Shown here piece by piece: positions 10,454 through 19,563 of a DNA stretch of 64,000 nt (position 1 is its first letter; the number at the start of each line of letters is the position of its first letter). The stretch is from positions 62,001 through 126,000 of the forward strand of contig NZ_RCCA01000002.1 of the NCBI RefSeq assembly GCF_003663845.1, read 5' to 3'. Source of the stretch: Chryseobacterium sp. 7. GTDB taxonomy: Bacteria > Bacteroidota > Bacteroidia > Flavobacteriales > Weeksellaceae. Below the pieces are notes generated by a model. It was given only the letters and a program-made list of their open reading frames with translations, had not been told where the DNA came from and did no database searches. A program made the position numbers and the translations under genes.

Positions 10454-10783
10454 TTATCCTCTTAATTTATTAAATATACTCACATCTACAGAACGGGTAT
10501 TTCTATATAGCATAGCAATAATTGCTAGGCCTACCGCTACTTCCGCAGCTGCTACCACCATAATGAAGAAAACTAAAAGTTGTCCGTCGCCGTTGCCTTT
10601 ATACGCTGAAAAAGCTGCCAATAAAAGGTTTACAGAATTCAGCATAAGCTCTACACAGCCCAGAATCACAATAGCATTTTTTCTAAGCAATACTCCCATT
10701 ACTCCCAAGCAGAACAATACTGAGGAAAGAATGATGAAGTATTCCAAAGGGACGCTTTGTATAAATGTATTTACTTCTCCCAT
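10454..10783 (-). CDS. nuoK: NADH-quinone oxidoreductase subunit K
   Basis: 109 residues with three TM helices, the MrpC-like membrane subunit. Conserved membrane glutamates appear in LGCVELMLNSVNLL (about residues 40-53) and AAAEVAVGLAIIAMLYR (about 77-93), which form part of the central proton-transfer path. It sits two bases before nuoL and four bases after nuoJ. Confidence 0.96.
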   Translation of the reverse strand: MGEVNTFIQSVPLEYFIILSSVLFCLGVMGVLLRKNAIVILGCVELMLNSVNLLLAAFSAYKGNGDGQLLVFFIMVVAAAEVAVGLAIIAMLYRNTRSVDVSIFNKLRG

Positions 10784-10787
10784 AATT

Positions 10788-11285
10788 TTATAAATCTTTT
10801 TTACCGATTAATACCGCGCCTACAATACCTGCCAGAATTAGGATGGAAGCAAGCTCAAACGGTAAAACATATTCATTAAACAAAAGTCTACCCAGATTTT
10901 TTGTAAGCCCCACTCCTCTGTCTACATTTTCAACAACAATGTGGTTGTCTTTTATACCTCTGAAAACACCTAGCACACCTACTAAAAGAATACCTGCTGT
11001 AAAAACTCCAACAAATTTTAAAGTATTGTTCTTCTTACTTTCGTCTCCTTTATTAAGGTTAAGCATCATTAAGATGTAAAGGAAAAGCACCATGATAGCA
11101 CCTGCGTACACTATAATCTGGATGATTGCTAGGAATTGTGCATTGAGAAGAATGTACATTCCGGCAATTGAAAACATCGTAACAATTAATGACAAAATAG
11201 CATAAAGAGGATTTCTTGCAAATACAAAGTAAACAGCACTTGCAACTGCTAAAAACGCCACCAAGAAAAATAAAAACTGATCCAT
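10788..11285 (-). CDS. nuoJ: NADH-quinone oxidoreductase subunit J
   Basis: 165 residues with five TM helices. It carries the family block NAQFLAIIQIIVYAGAIMVL, with the pi-bulge helix implicated in coupling. It overlaps the nuoI stop by one base (shared position 11285), suggesting translational coupling. Length is typical. Confidence 0.96.
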   Translation of the reverse strand: MDQFLFFLVAFLAVASAVYFVFARNPLYAILSLIVTMFSIAGMYILLNAQFLAIIQIIVYAGAIMVLFLYILMMLNLNKGDESKKNNTLKFVGVFTAGILLVGVLGVFRGIKDNHIVVENVDRGVGLTKNLGRLLFNEYVLPFELASILILAGIVGAVLIGKKDL

Positions 11286-11842
11286 TATTTTACCGCATTT
11301 TTTTGTTTCTCGGATTGTCTTGTCGTGATATCAATCCTTTCATTTATTTTTTCAACTAGTTTATCTTTTCCGTAAATGAAAGAACCTCTGTTGGTTTCCA
11401 CATCTACCAATCTGTCTGTAAGATAGATGGCAGATTTAGGACAAGCTTCTTCACACATACCGCAGAAAATACATCTCAGCATATTGATTTCATATACTGA
11501 AGCGTACTTTTCTTCTCTGTAAAGACCTTTTTCCTCTTTAGTTCTTTCAGCAGCAGTCATCGTAATGGCTTCTGCAGGACAAGCTACCGCACAAAGTCCG
11601 CAAGCTGTACATCTTTCTCTGCCTTCTTCGTCTCTCTTCAAAACGTGCTGGCCTCTCCAGATGGTTGTTCTTGGTTTCTGTACTTCCGGATAGGAATATA
11701 CTGCGGGAGCACCTTTTATCACGGTTCTTACAGCATGCTTAAATGTAATCCCCATCCCTGTAAAGATGGCAGGAAGGTAGATTTTTTCAGCAAGGGTCAT
11801 TTCTTTATTGGAAACAACTTTTGATCTGTTTGTAAGTTTCAT
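11285..11842 (-). CDS. nuoI: NADH-quinone oxidoreductase subunit I (two 4Fe-4S clusters)
   Basis: 185 residues. Two ferredoxin-type CxxCxxCxxxCP motifs are present: C78/C81/C84/C88 and C124/C127/C130/C134. Together they bind the N6a and N6b clusters that pass electrons from NuoG to NuoB. It lacks TM segments and sits in the peripheral arm. A 150-base spacer with TTAGATGTTAG-type sequence separates it from nuoH upstream. Confidence 0.97.
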   Translation of the reverse strand: MKLTNRSKVVSNKEMTLAEKIYLPAIFTGMGITFKHAVRTVIKGAPAVYSYPEVQKPRTTIWRGQHVLKRDEEGRERCTACGLCAVACPAEAITMTAAERTKEEKGLYREEKYASVYEINMLRCIFCGMCEEACPKSAIYLTDRLVDVETNRGSFIYGKDKLVEKINERIDITTRQSEKQKNAVK

Positions 11843-11994
11843 TTAATTATAGATATTAGATGTTAGACACCAGATTTTAGACTAATCTTGTCTGCTATCT
11901 TAATTATTTAATATTGATGATTGAATATGATACGCTAAAGATAAAACTTTGATTTCATTATCAAATTTTCAAATCAGCTCATTTTCAAATTTTC
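11843..11994. repeat. Low-complexity TAGAT(A/G)TTAGA spacer between nuoH and nuoI
   Basis: The spacer carries tandem-like TAGATATTAGATGTTAGAC sequence and related words on both strands. Similar degenerate spacers occur at 13060-13151, 14158-14190, 16435-16505, 17020-17122 and 18350-18400 in the same operon. No coding potential is seen. Confidence 0.6.
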
Positions 11995-13059
11995 TTAGTT
12001 TGCAAATGCTAAAATTACAGCTCCTGTAATTAATAGGTTTACCAATGCCATTGGGATTAATGTTTTCCATCCTAAGTGCATTAACTGGTCATATCTGAAT
12101 CTTGGAAGTGTCCATCTGATCCACATGAAGATCAGAATTCCGATTACTGTTTTTGTAAGGAACGCTACGATACTTAAGATCCCGGCAGCATTTTCACCCC
12201 AGTTCTGAGTTACCCATTCAATACCAGGATAGTTGTACCCTCCGAAGAAAAGAACTACCATAAATGCATTGGAAATAAACATGTTCACATATTCTCCGAA
12301 CATATACAACCCTAATTTCATGGAAGAGTATTCTGTAGAATATCCTGTTACCAATTCAGATTCACACTCTGGTAAATCGAACGGGTGTCTGTTGGTTTCT
12401 GCTAAAGCTGCTACAAAGAAAACAAGGAATGCAATCGGCTGGTAGAAAATATTCCAGTTCAATCCTGAAACCCAAGGAATAACTCCCCATAATTTTCCGG
12501 TAGTCTGACTTTCAGTGATTTCTTTTAAATCTAAACTTCCAGACATCATAATGATAGAAAGAAGTGCTAGTCCCATTGCCAATTCATAAGAAATCATCTG
12601 AGAAGAAGCACGGATAGCACCTAATAATGAATATTTGTTGTTCGAAGCCCAACCTCCGATCATAATTCCGTAAACCCCGATGGAAGCCATACCGATGATG
12701 AAAAGTACACCCACATCAATGTTGGCAACCTGAAGATCAAAAGAAGTACCTGCAATATTTAAACTTTTACCCCAAGGAATTACAGCTCCTGTAATCAATG
12801 AAATAAACATTACCAAAGCTGGTCCTAATACGAAAAGAAATCTTTCAGCATTAGCAGGGGTGAAGTCTTCTTTAAAGAAAAACTTTCCACCGTCAGCAAG
12901 AGGCTGCAGTAATCCGAAAGGTCCTGCTCTGTTGGGACCAATTCTATCCTGCATGATAGAGGCAACTTTTCTTTCTGCCCATGTAGAGTAGGCTGCAATC
13001 GTCAATGATAGCAAGAAAAGCGCTAGTACAAGTATAAGTTTAAATGTAAGTAAATCCAT
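11995..13059 (-). CDS. nuoH: NADH-quinone oxidoreductase subunit H
   Basis: 354 residues, eight TM helices. Quinone-chamber motifs include AERKVASIMQDRIGPNRAGP (residues about 28-47), the acidic loop block DLPECESELVTGYSTEYSS and WIRWTLPRFRYDQLM near the C-terminus. This subunit joins the membrane and peripheral arms and forms the quinone site with NuoB and NuoD. It lies downstream of nuoG, as is standard. Confidence 0.97.
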   Translation of the reverse strand: MDLLTFKLILVLALFLLSLTIAAYSTWAERKVASIMQDRIGPNRAGPFGLLQPLADGGKFFFKEDFTPANAERFLFVLGPALVMFISLITGAVIPWGKSLNIAGTSFDLQVANIDVGVLFIIGMASIGVYGIMIGGWASNNKYSLLGAIRASSQMISYELAMGLALLSIIMMSGSLDLKEITESQTTGKLWGVIPWVSGLNWNIFYQPIAFLVFFVAALAETNRHPFDLPECESELVTGYSTEYSSMKLGLYMFGEYVNMFISNAFMVVLFFGGYNYPGIEWVTQNWGENAAGILSIVAFLTKTVIGILIFMWIRWTLPRFRYDQLMHLGWKTLIPMALVNLLITGAVILAFAN

Positions 13060-13072
13060 TTTTATTTTTATA

Positions 13073-13143
13073 GATGTTAGATATTAGAATTTAGAAATTA
13101 GAATGAAGAAAGTCTGTCATCTAATATCTGAAATCTGAAATCT
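13073..13143. repeat. Inverted repeat in the nuoG-nuoH spacer
   Basis: TTAGATATTAGA is followed about 35 bases later by TCTAATATCTGAA, which can fold as a hairpin in the operon mRNA. It belongs to the same degenerate spacer family as the other nuo intergenic stretches. Confidence 0.5.
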
Positions 13144-13151
13144 TATTAAAA

Positions 13152-14150
13152 TTATTTTTCGTCTTTTTCACTGATTTCTTTAGCCATCGGATTGTCTAAA
13201 ACTCTTAGCTCATCCTTTGGTTTTTCGTAGTGGTTCAATGAAATTACAGAATGTCTGTCGATATGTCTAGGACCTTCGATATTCCAGTCTGATAATGATT
13301 TTCTTTCGAAACGGCATGTATCGCAGATGAATTCTTCTACTTCACCCCACTGGTCTTTTCTTGCTGTAACTCTTAGAATTTCGTCACCTTTCATCCATAC
13401 TAAAGCTTTTCCTGAACACTTGTCACATTTGCAAGAAGCGTTCATTGGTTTTGTAAACCATACTCTGCTTGCAAAACGTGCTGTTCTGTCTGTTAAAGCT
13501 CCTACAGGACAAACGTCAATAACGTTTCCGATGAAGTCATTGTCTAAAGCTTTATTTAAATAGGTTGAAATTTCAGCGTGATCTCCTCTGAAAAGAATAC
13601 CGTGTTCTCTTGTTTCTGTAAGCTGGTTAGCCGTCAGTACGCATCTTGCGCAAAGAATACAACGGTTCATATTTAATTTGATGTTCGGTCCAAGATCATC
13701 AGCTTCGTAAGTATTTCTTTCGAATTCTGTTCTTGTATTTTCCACACCATGTTCATAGCCTAAATCCTGAAGATGACATTCTCCGGCCTGGTCACAGATA
13801 GGGCAGTCCAGCGGGTGATTGACCAATAAGAATTCGGTAACCGCTTTTCTTCCTTCCTGGGCTTTCTCGGAAGTAAGGTTTTTTACTTCCATCCCATCCA
13901 TTACATTAGTTCTGCAGCTTGCTACTAATTTTGGCATAGGGCGCGGATCTGCTTCAGATCCTTTAGAAACTTCTACCAGACAAGTTCTACATCTACCTCC
14001 ACTGGTTTCTAATTTGCTGTAGTAGCACATAGCAGGAGGTACAGATTTTCCACCAATTTGTCTTGCGGCTTCCAGAATGGAAGTCCCAGGCATCACTTCG
14101 GTAGTCTGTCCGTCTATAGTTATTTTGAATTTTTTAACTTCTTCGCTCAT
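13152..14150 (-). CDS. nuoG: NADH-quinone oxidoreductase subunit G, short form without the molybdopterin domain
   Basis: 332 residues against about 900 in Escherichia coli. The N-terminal 2Fe-2S domain is present (C42, C54, C57, C79). The His-Cys 4Fe-4S motif NHPLDCPICDQAGEC (H112, C116, C119, C125), the next Cys cluster MNRCILCARC and a distal CPVG follow. Late CKCDKCSGK and FICDTCRFERK motifs mark the start of the Mo/W-bis-MGD Fe4S4 domain, after which the protein ends. This short NuoG is usual in flavobacteria, so it is a lineage trait rather than a truncation. It relays electrons from NuoE/F to NuoI. Confidence 0.93.
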   Translation of the reverse strand: MSEEVKKFKITIDGQTTEVMPGTSILEAARQIGGKSVPPAMCYYSKLETSGGRCRTCLVEVSKGSEADPRPMPKLVASCRTNVMDGMEVKNLTSEKAQEGRKAVTEFLLVNHPLDCPICDQAGECHLQDLGYEHGVENTRTEFERNTYEADDLGPNIKLNMNRCILCARCVLTANQLTETREHGILFRGDHAEISTYLNKALDNDFIGNVIDVCPVGALTDRTARFASRVWFTKPMNASCKCDKCSGKALVWMKGDEILRVTARKDQWGEVEEFICDTCRFERKSLSDWNIEGPRHIDRHSVISLNHYEKPKDELRVLDNPMAKEISEKDEK

Positions 14151-14191
14151 ATTGTATGCTTTAAGCTTTATGCATTAAGCAATAGGCTTTG

Positions 14192-15067
14192 TTATTTATA
14201 TTTCTTAGTATTAAATGTATATCCGATTCCTGCAAGGACCTGTCCGAAAACGAAATCCTGCTGGGCTTTGTCCGGTTTGTTATTCAATGTAGTTTTAATA
14301 TCCCACATATTGATATAACCTGCTTTTCCTTCTAATCTTACCATTACGTGATCCCAAAGAACAAGGTTAAGACTGGTTCTTAGATCGGTTCCCATACCTG
14401 CTACGTGGAAACGGTCACTTCTTTCATTTCCAAAAAGCTTTACATTACTTTTCGGAAACATAAATCCAAGACCGGCTCCGTAAGACCAAACCAAATCAAC
14501 ATTTTTCTTATTGATAAGATTCTGATATTTTTCAAGACCTAAGTTTTCATAGTTAAGTCCGTCTGTATGTTCAAAAGTTAGGAACTTCTCATCTGCCAGG
14601 TTTACCTGTCCGTTTTGTACCATTGCTGCATATTCAGGATCTGAAATGTTACCTTTGAAATTAACAGTCTGGTTCTGATTCATCACATACTTCATATGGT
14701 CTATTCCCAAAACTAAAGCTAAATTATCTTTAATAAAATAACCTGCTCTAAAGTTGTACTGAACTACAGTAAACCAGCCCGGGTTGATATAAACAATACC
14801 AAACTTGGTAGGTCTGTCCTGAGCAGATACATTATTCAGCTGAAAATCATAGCCATTTCCTGTGAAACGGATATCGGAATTACTGAACGCCGCTCTGTTC
14901 CATCCGAAGAAAACGAACATCTGACCTTTTTTGCTTAAAGGTTCAGGCTTCTTTCTGGAAACCAATGCTCCTTTATCTGAACTTCTATCTATTAAAGTAT
15001 CTTTTTCTTTATTTTGTCCGAAAACAAAACTCGACATCATTAAGCCGACAACCAATAATTTTTTCAT
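14192..15067 (-). CDS. Secreted outer-membrane beta-barrel-like protein inserted in the nuo operon
   Basis: I start this gene at the ATG complementary to 15065-15067 because it gives a clear signal peptide, MKKLLVVGLMMSSFVFGQ. A longer in-frame start would overlap nuoF. The mature protein (about 273 residues) has alternating hydrophobic strands, aromatic-rich turns and a C-terminal strand ending GIGYTFNTKKYK, as in small outer-membrane barrels. It has no similarity to any complex I subunit. It lies five bases after nuoF and 41 before nuoG, so it should be cotranscribed with them. The function is unknown. Confidence 0.75.
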   Translation of the reverse strand: MKKLLVVGLMMSSFVFGQNKEKDTLIDRSSDKGALVSRKKPEPLSKKGQMFVFFGWNRAAFSNSDIRFTGNGYDFQLNNVSAQDRPTKFGIVYINPGWFTVVQYNFRAGYFIKDNLALVLGIDHMKYVMNQNQTVNFKGNISDPEYAAMVQNGQVNLADEKFLTFEHTDGLNYENLGLEKYQNLINKKNVDLVWSYGAGLGFMFPKSNVKLFGNERSDRFHVAGMGTDLRTSLNLVLWDHVMVRLEGKAGYINMWDIKTTLNNKPDKAQQDFVFGQVLAGIGYTFNTKKYK

Positions 15068-15072
15068 GTTAC

Positions 15073-16431
15073 CTATGCATTCTTTTCTACAGCAGGGATA
15101 GGATCTGCATAATGTGCCAATCCATAATTTTGTGTCTGAGACAATTCCGGGTTTTTGATGTGCCATTCGAATTCATCTCTGAAGTGACGGATTGCTGCTG
15201 CAACCGGCCAGGCTGCTGCATCACCCAATGGACAAATCGTGTTTCCTTCGATTTTTCTCTGGATATCCCAAAGTAGATCGATATCTTCCATTTTTCCTTC
15301 TCCTTTCTCGATTTTCTTTAAAATCTTGTACATCCATCCTGTTCCTTCACGGCAAGGAGTACATTGTCCACAGCTTTCGTGGTTGTAGAATCTTGCCAAA
15401 GTCATGGTGTGATCTACAATACACTGGTCTTCATCCAAAACGATAAAACCTCCTGAACCCATCATAGTTCCGGTAGCAAAACCACCATCTGCCAATGATT
15501 CATAGTTCATATATCTTGGCTCTCCGTTCACGGTTCTCAGCAATAAATTTGCAGGAACAATCGGAACAGAACTTCCTCCAGGAATACAAGCCTTTAATCT
15601 TTTACCGTCTTTAATACCGCCACAATATTCATCAGAATAGATGAATTCTTCTACAGTGATCGTCATATCAATTTCGTATACCCCAGGTTTGTTGATGTTT
15701 CCACAAGCTGAAATTAATTTCGTTCCTGTAGATCTTCCAACTCCTATTTTAGCATATTCAGCACCTGTAATATCAATGATTGGAACGATTGCCGCGATAG
15801 ATTCAACGTTATTTACTACCGTTGGTCTTTCCCATAGACCTTTTACAGCCGGGAATGGCGGTTTTAACCTTGGGTTACCTCTTTTTCCTTCAAGGGATTC
15901 CAGCAATGCAGTTTCTTCACCACAGATATATGCTCCACCACCTCTCTGTACATAGATTTCAAGATCGAAACCAGTTCCTAAAATATTTTTACCTAAAAAT
16001 CCTGCTGCTTTAGCTTCTTCAATAGCTTCCTCAAGGATATCCGGAATCCATGAATATTCTCCACGGATGTAGATATAAGAAGTATTGGAACCTAAACAGT
16101 AAGAAGAAATTAGCATTCCCTCGATCAATAAATGAGGAAGGAACTCCATCAGATATCTGTCCTTGAATGTTCCAGGCTCAGATTCATCCGCATTCACAAC
16201 AAGGTGTCTTGGAACGCCTTCCGGTTTTGCCAGAAAGCTCCATTTCATTCCTGTTGGGAATCCAGCTCCACCACGACCTCTCAGTCCTGAAGCTTTTACT
16301 TCTTCAAGAATTTCGTCAGGAGTCATCTTCAAGGCTTTTTCAGCTGCTGTGTAACCTCCCTGCTTACGGTATGTTTCAAAGTAGCGAATACCTTCTATAT
16401 GTGCGTCTTTAAGTAAAAGTTTTTTACTCAT
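15073..16431 (-). CDS. nuoF: NADH-quinone oxidoreductase subunit F (NADH/FMN/4Fe-4S)
   Basis: 452 residues. The FMN/NADH-binding region includes GLRGRGGAGFPTGMKWSF (about 49-66), YIRGEYSW and the Gly-rich RGGGAYICGEETALLESLEG block. The 4Fe-4S ligands are in ESCGQCTPCREG, with a distal Cys in NTICPLGD. It is the entry point of electrons from NADH and pairs with NuoE. The terminal sequence is normal in length. Confidence 0.97.
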   Translation of the reverse strand: MSKKLLLKDAHIEGIRYFETYRKQGGYTAAEKALKMTPDEILEEVKASGLRGRGGAGFPTGMKWSFLAKPEGVPRHLVVNADESEPGTFKDRYLMEFLPHLLIEGMLISSYCLGSNTSYIYIRGEYSWIPDILEEAIEEAKAAGFLGKNILGTGFDLEIYVQRGGGAYICGEETALLESLEGKRGNPRLKPPFPAVKGLWERPTVVNNVESIAAIVPIIDITGAEYAKIGVGRSTGTKLISACGNINKPGVYEIDMTITVEEFIYSDEYCGGIKDGKRLKACIPGGSSVPIVPANLLLRTVNGEPRYMNYESLADGGFATGTMMGSGGFIVLDEDQCIVDHTMTLARFYNHESCGQCTPCREGTGWMYKILKKIEKGEGKMEDIDLLWDIQRKIEGNTICPLGDAAAWPVAAAIRHFRDEFEWHIKNPELSQTQNYGLAHYADPIPAVEKNA

Positions 16432-16507
16432 TGTATATTATGCTTTTAGCGGTCAGCTATTGGCTTTTGGCTTCTAACTTATGCTATTTTAATTTGTTAA
16501 AATTTAT

Positions 16508-17017
16508 TTAGTCTAAAGCAACTTGTCCCTGTCTGCAAAGATCAAGGATTTCATCTACTTTTTCTATCGTTAAATTTTCATGAAAGAATTTTCCAAGCTG
16601 CAGCATTGGTGCGTATCCGCATGCTCCAAGACATTCAGCTGGCTTTAAAGTGAACATACCGTCTTCAGTAGTTTCCCCGTCTTTAATGTTCAGTTTGGTT
16701 CTGATATGATCCAGAATTTTTTCGCTTCCACAAACCATACAAGGTCCTGTTCTGCAAACTTCCAATACATATTTACCTACCGGCTTCATATTGAACATGG
16801 TATAGAAAGTAGCCACTTCATATACTTCGATCGGCTGGATACTTAATAGTCCGGCAACATAATCCATCACAGGAACATCTAACCATCCTCCGAATTCTTT
16901 CTGTGCCAGGTGAAGTACAGGAAGAAGAGCAGATTTCTGTCTTCCTTCAGGATATCTCGCGATAATTTTGTGTACCTGTGCTAAACTTTCCGGTTTAAAA
17001 GCTATTGTTTCGCTCAT
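16508..17017 (-). CDS. nuoE: NADH-quinone oxidoreductase subunit E (2Fe-2S)
   Basis: 169 residues of the thioredoxin-like 2Fe-2S family. Cluster ligands are in EVCRTGPCMVCG (two Cys used) and ECLGACGYAP. The N-terminal helical bundle has the usual YPEGRQKSALLPVLHLAQ signature. It is flanked by spacers of 76 bases (nuoF side) and 105 bases (nuoD side), both with degenerate repeat sequence. Confidence 0.96.
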   Translation of the reverse strand: MSETIAFKPESLAQVHKIIARYPEGRQKSALLPVLHLAQKEFGGWLDVPVMDYVAGLLSIQPIEVYEVATFYTMFNMKPVGKYVLEVCRTGPCMVCGSEKILDHIRTKLNIKDGETTEDGMFTLKPAECLGACGYAPMLQLGKFFHENLTIEKVDEILDLCRQGQVALD

Positions 17018-17041
17018 TTTTTATCTAAGATTTCAGATGCC

Positions 17042-17116
17042 AGATTTCAGACATCAGATTTTAAATTTATATGTAAAGCTAAGCGTCAGGCATCTTAAAT
17101 CTGATGTCTGACATCT
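17042..17116. repeat. Long inverted repeat between nuoD and nuoE
   Basis: The segment 17042-17061 (ending CAGACATCAGATTT) is complementary over about 19 of 20 positions to 17097-17116 (AAATCTGATGTCTGACATCT). The operon mRNA can therefore form a stable stem with a roughly 35-base loop. No U-tract follows, so it is not a classical terminator. It may affect mRNA processing or the ratio of subunits. Confidence 0.7.
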
Positions 17117-17122
17117 TATATT

Positions 17123-18346
17123 TTATGCGTCTAATTCTCCCGCAATGATATTCATACTACACATCGTTACAATGGCATCTGAAATTACAGAACCTGTAAT
17201 CATTTCAGGGTATGCCTGATAGTAGATGAAGCATGGTCTTCTGAAGTGAAGTCTGTAAGGGCTTCTTCCTCCGTCACTCACAAGATAGAAACCTAATTCT
17301 CCGTTTCCACCTTCTACAGCATGGTAAACTTCTCCTTTCGGTACATCAGTTTCTCCCATTACAATTTTGAAATGGTAGATCAATGCTTCCATTTTCTGAT
17401 AAACATCTGCCTTTTCAGGAAGATAGAAATCAGGAACATCCGCATGGAATGGTCCTTCCGGAAGATTTTCGTATGCTTGTTTGATAATTTTAATAGATTC
17501 CCAGATTTCCTGCTGACGAACCATGAAACGGTCGTAAGTATCTCCTGAAGTTCCTACAGGAATAATGAAATCGAAATCTTCGTATGAAGAATAAGGCTGT
17601 GCAACTCTTACATCGTAATCTACACCTGCTGCACGTAAGTTGGGACCTGTGAAACCGTAGCTTAAAGCTCTTTCGGCAGAAATAGCTCCTGTTCCGATGG
17701 TTCTGTCCATGAAAATTCTGTTTCTTTCTAACAGGGTACAGAATTCTTTGAATCTTGGTGGGAAAGTTTTTAAGAAGTCTTTTAATAACTCATGAAACTT
17801 AGGTGTGAAATCTCTTTCAAATCCTCCGATTCTTCCCATATTGGTGGTCATTCTGGCTCCGCAGATCTGCTCATACATATCATAAATACGTTCTCTTTCG
17901 ATGAACATATAGGTAAGACCTGTAATAGCTCCTGAGTCCATTCCGGTTACCCCGTTACAGATCAGGTGGTCACCGATTCTTGCAAGTTCCATCAAGATCA
18001 CACGCATGTAGTCTACACGTTTTGGAACTTTTACGCCAATCAGCTTTTCTACTGTCATGTGCCAACCTAAGTTATTGATAGGTGCAGAACAGTAGTTCAT
18101 ACGGTCTGTAAGGGTAGTGATTTGAGAATAGTTTCTTCTTTCAGAAATTTTCTCAAATGCTCTGTGGATATATCCTACAGTTTGCTCTGCATGAAGGATT
18201 CTTTCTCCGTCCATCGTTAAGATATTCTGGAAAATCCCGTGAGTAGCAGGGTGGGTAGGTCCCAGATTCAGGGTATATAATTGTCCGTCAATCTGTTCCT
18301 TACTTTCGTACTGGTTTAGTATATTAGATAATGAGTTATCTTTCAT
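17123..18346 (-). CDS. nuoD: NADH-quinone oxidoreductase subunit D (49-kDa type)
   Basis: 407 residues. Signatures are LNLGPTHPATHGIF (27-40), the GYIHRAFEKISE block, and the C-terminal DGGRSPYRLHFRRPCF, all part of the hydrogenase-derived quinone-binding fold. It is a separate gene from nuoC, unlike the CD fusion of enterobacteria. It forms the quinone pocket with NuoB and NuoH. Confidence 0.97.
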   Translation of the reverse strand: MKDNSLSNILNQYESKEQIDGQLYTLNLGPTHPATHGIFQNILTMDGERILHAEQTVGYIHRAFEKISERRNYSQITTLTDRMNYCSAPINNLGWHMTVEKLIGVKVPKRVDYMRVILMELARIGDHLICNGVTGMDSGAITGLTYMFIERERIYDMYEQICGARMTTNMGRIGGFERDFTPKFHELLKDFLKTFPPRFKEFCTLLERNRIFMDRTIGTGAISAERALSYGFTGPNLRAAGVDYDVRVAQPYSSYEDFDFIIPVGTSGDTYDRFMVRQQEIWESIKIIKQAYENLPEGPFHADVPDFYLPEKADVYQKMEALIYHFKIVMGETDVPKGEVYHAVEGGNGELGFYLVSDGGRSPYRLHFRRPCFIYYQAYPEMITGSVISDAIVTMCSMNIIAGELDA

Positions 18347-18408
18347 AATGATTGCTTTTAGCTATTTGCTTCTGGCTATTGGCTAGCTGCCATTGGCCAT
18401 TCGCTTTT

Positions 18409-18903
18409 TTATCTTCCGAACATACTATCGTTCTTGTCGGTTCTTGTACCGTCTTCTAGTCGATATTCCTTCAACATTGGGTGGTATCCCAGGTCTTCCA
18501 TATTCAAAATAGGTCTCAGATCCGGGTGTCCTTTAAATTTAATCCCATAGAAATCATACGTTTCTCTTTCCATCCAGTTAGCTCCTGCATACAGATCCAC
18601 AAGAGAATCAACTTCAATGTTTTCTCTGGACATAAAGATTTTCAGACGTAATCTGAAATTGGCCATCATATTATGTAAATGGTAGACAACACCAATTTCC
18701 TTTTCAGGGAATTCAGGATAATGAATACCACAGATATCTGTAAGGAAATTAAATTCCAATGATGAATCTTTCAGATAGTGAATGATTTTCTTAATATCAT
18801 CTTTCTTCACTTCAATCGTTAGCATTCCATAAGGTTCTGAGCTTGAAATGACAGATTCCGGAAATTCTCTTGTGATGGCTTCTAATACAAATTCGTTTGT
18901 CAT
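18409..18903 (-). CDS. nuoC: NADH-quinone oxidoreductase subunit C (30-kDa type)
   Basis: 164 residues. The family signature ERETYDFYGIKFKGHPDLRP occurs at about 112-131, followed by YRLEDGTRTDKNDS. It is a structural subunit next to NuoD at the quinone module. nuoB ends six bases upstream of this start, and a 62-base repeat-like spacer separates it from nuoD. Confidence 0.95.
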   Translation of the reverse strand: MTNEFVLEAITREFPESVISSSEPYGMLTIEVKKDDIKKIIHYLKDSSLEFNFLTDICGIHYPEFPEKEIGVVYHLHNMMANFRLRLKIFMSRENIEVDSLVDLYAGANWMERETYDFYGIKFKGHPDLRPILNMEDLGYHPMLKEYRLEDGTRTDKNDSMFGR

Positions 18904-18909
18904 TTCCGT

Positions 18910-19470
18910 TTAGTTGCTTATGTTGTAAGAATCTAGTAACTTCTGATATTCAGGCATGTCTCTTCTTCTGATGCTTTCGCTTTCTGCAAGAGCCTGTACC
19001 TGCATTACTCCTTCAATAATCTGTTCAGGTCTTGGAGGGCATCCTGGAACATATACGTCTACCGGAATAATTTTATCAATTCCCTGAAGTACAGAATATG
19101 TATCAAAAATACCACCGCTGGAAGCACAAGCTCCTACTGCTACCACCCATTTCGGCTCAGCCATCTGAGTGTACACCTCTTTCAGGACAGGTCCCAATTT
19201 CTTTGATATAGTTCCGCAAACCATCAGCATATCTGCCTGTCTTGGAGAGAAAGAGTTTCTTTCCATACCAAATCTTGAAGCATCATAAGTAGGGTTCAGG
19301 GTAGCCATAAACTCAATACCACAACAAGAGGTAGCAAAAGGTAACGGCCAAAGTGAAAACTTTCTTGCCATCCCGATTACACTGCTCAGTTTTGTTGCGA
19401 AAAACCCCTCTCCTTCATATCCTTCGGGAGCAGGTGCATCTGTTCTTATTACTGGTTTTTTATCTGACAT
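18910..19470 (-). CDS. nuoB: NADH-quinone oxidoreductase subunit B (4Fe-4S N2)
   Basis: 186 residues. The N2 cluster ligands are visible in FATSCCGIEFMA, GACASSGG and the VYVPGCPPRPEQIIEG block. It is the terminal electron donor to quinone. The N-terminus is slightly extended with charged residues. nuoA lies 93 bases upstream. Confidence 0.97.
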   Translation of the reverse strand: MSDKKPVIRTDAPAPEGYEGEGFFATKLSSVIGMARKFSLWPLPFATSCCGIEFMATLNPTYDASRFGMERNSFSPRQADMLMVCGTISKKLGPVLKEVYTQMAEPKWVVAVGACASSGGIFDTYSVLQGIDKIIPVDVYVPGCPPRPEQIIEGVMQVQALAESESIRRRDMPEYQKLLDSYNISN

Positions 19471-19563
19471 TTTCTTTTGTTAAATATGTAAAGACTAAAG
19501 CATTTAAAATTCAATCATTGGTCATTTTAACGATTAAACTGTTCAATCTTTTAATGTTAAAAT

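Noticed and set aside
14192..15166. Longer version of the barrel-protein gene starting inside nuoF
   Set aside because: The extra N-terminal residues have no signal character and the shorter start gives a clean signal peptide five bases after nuoF.
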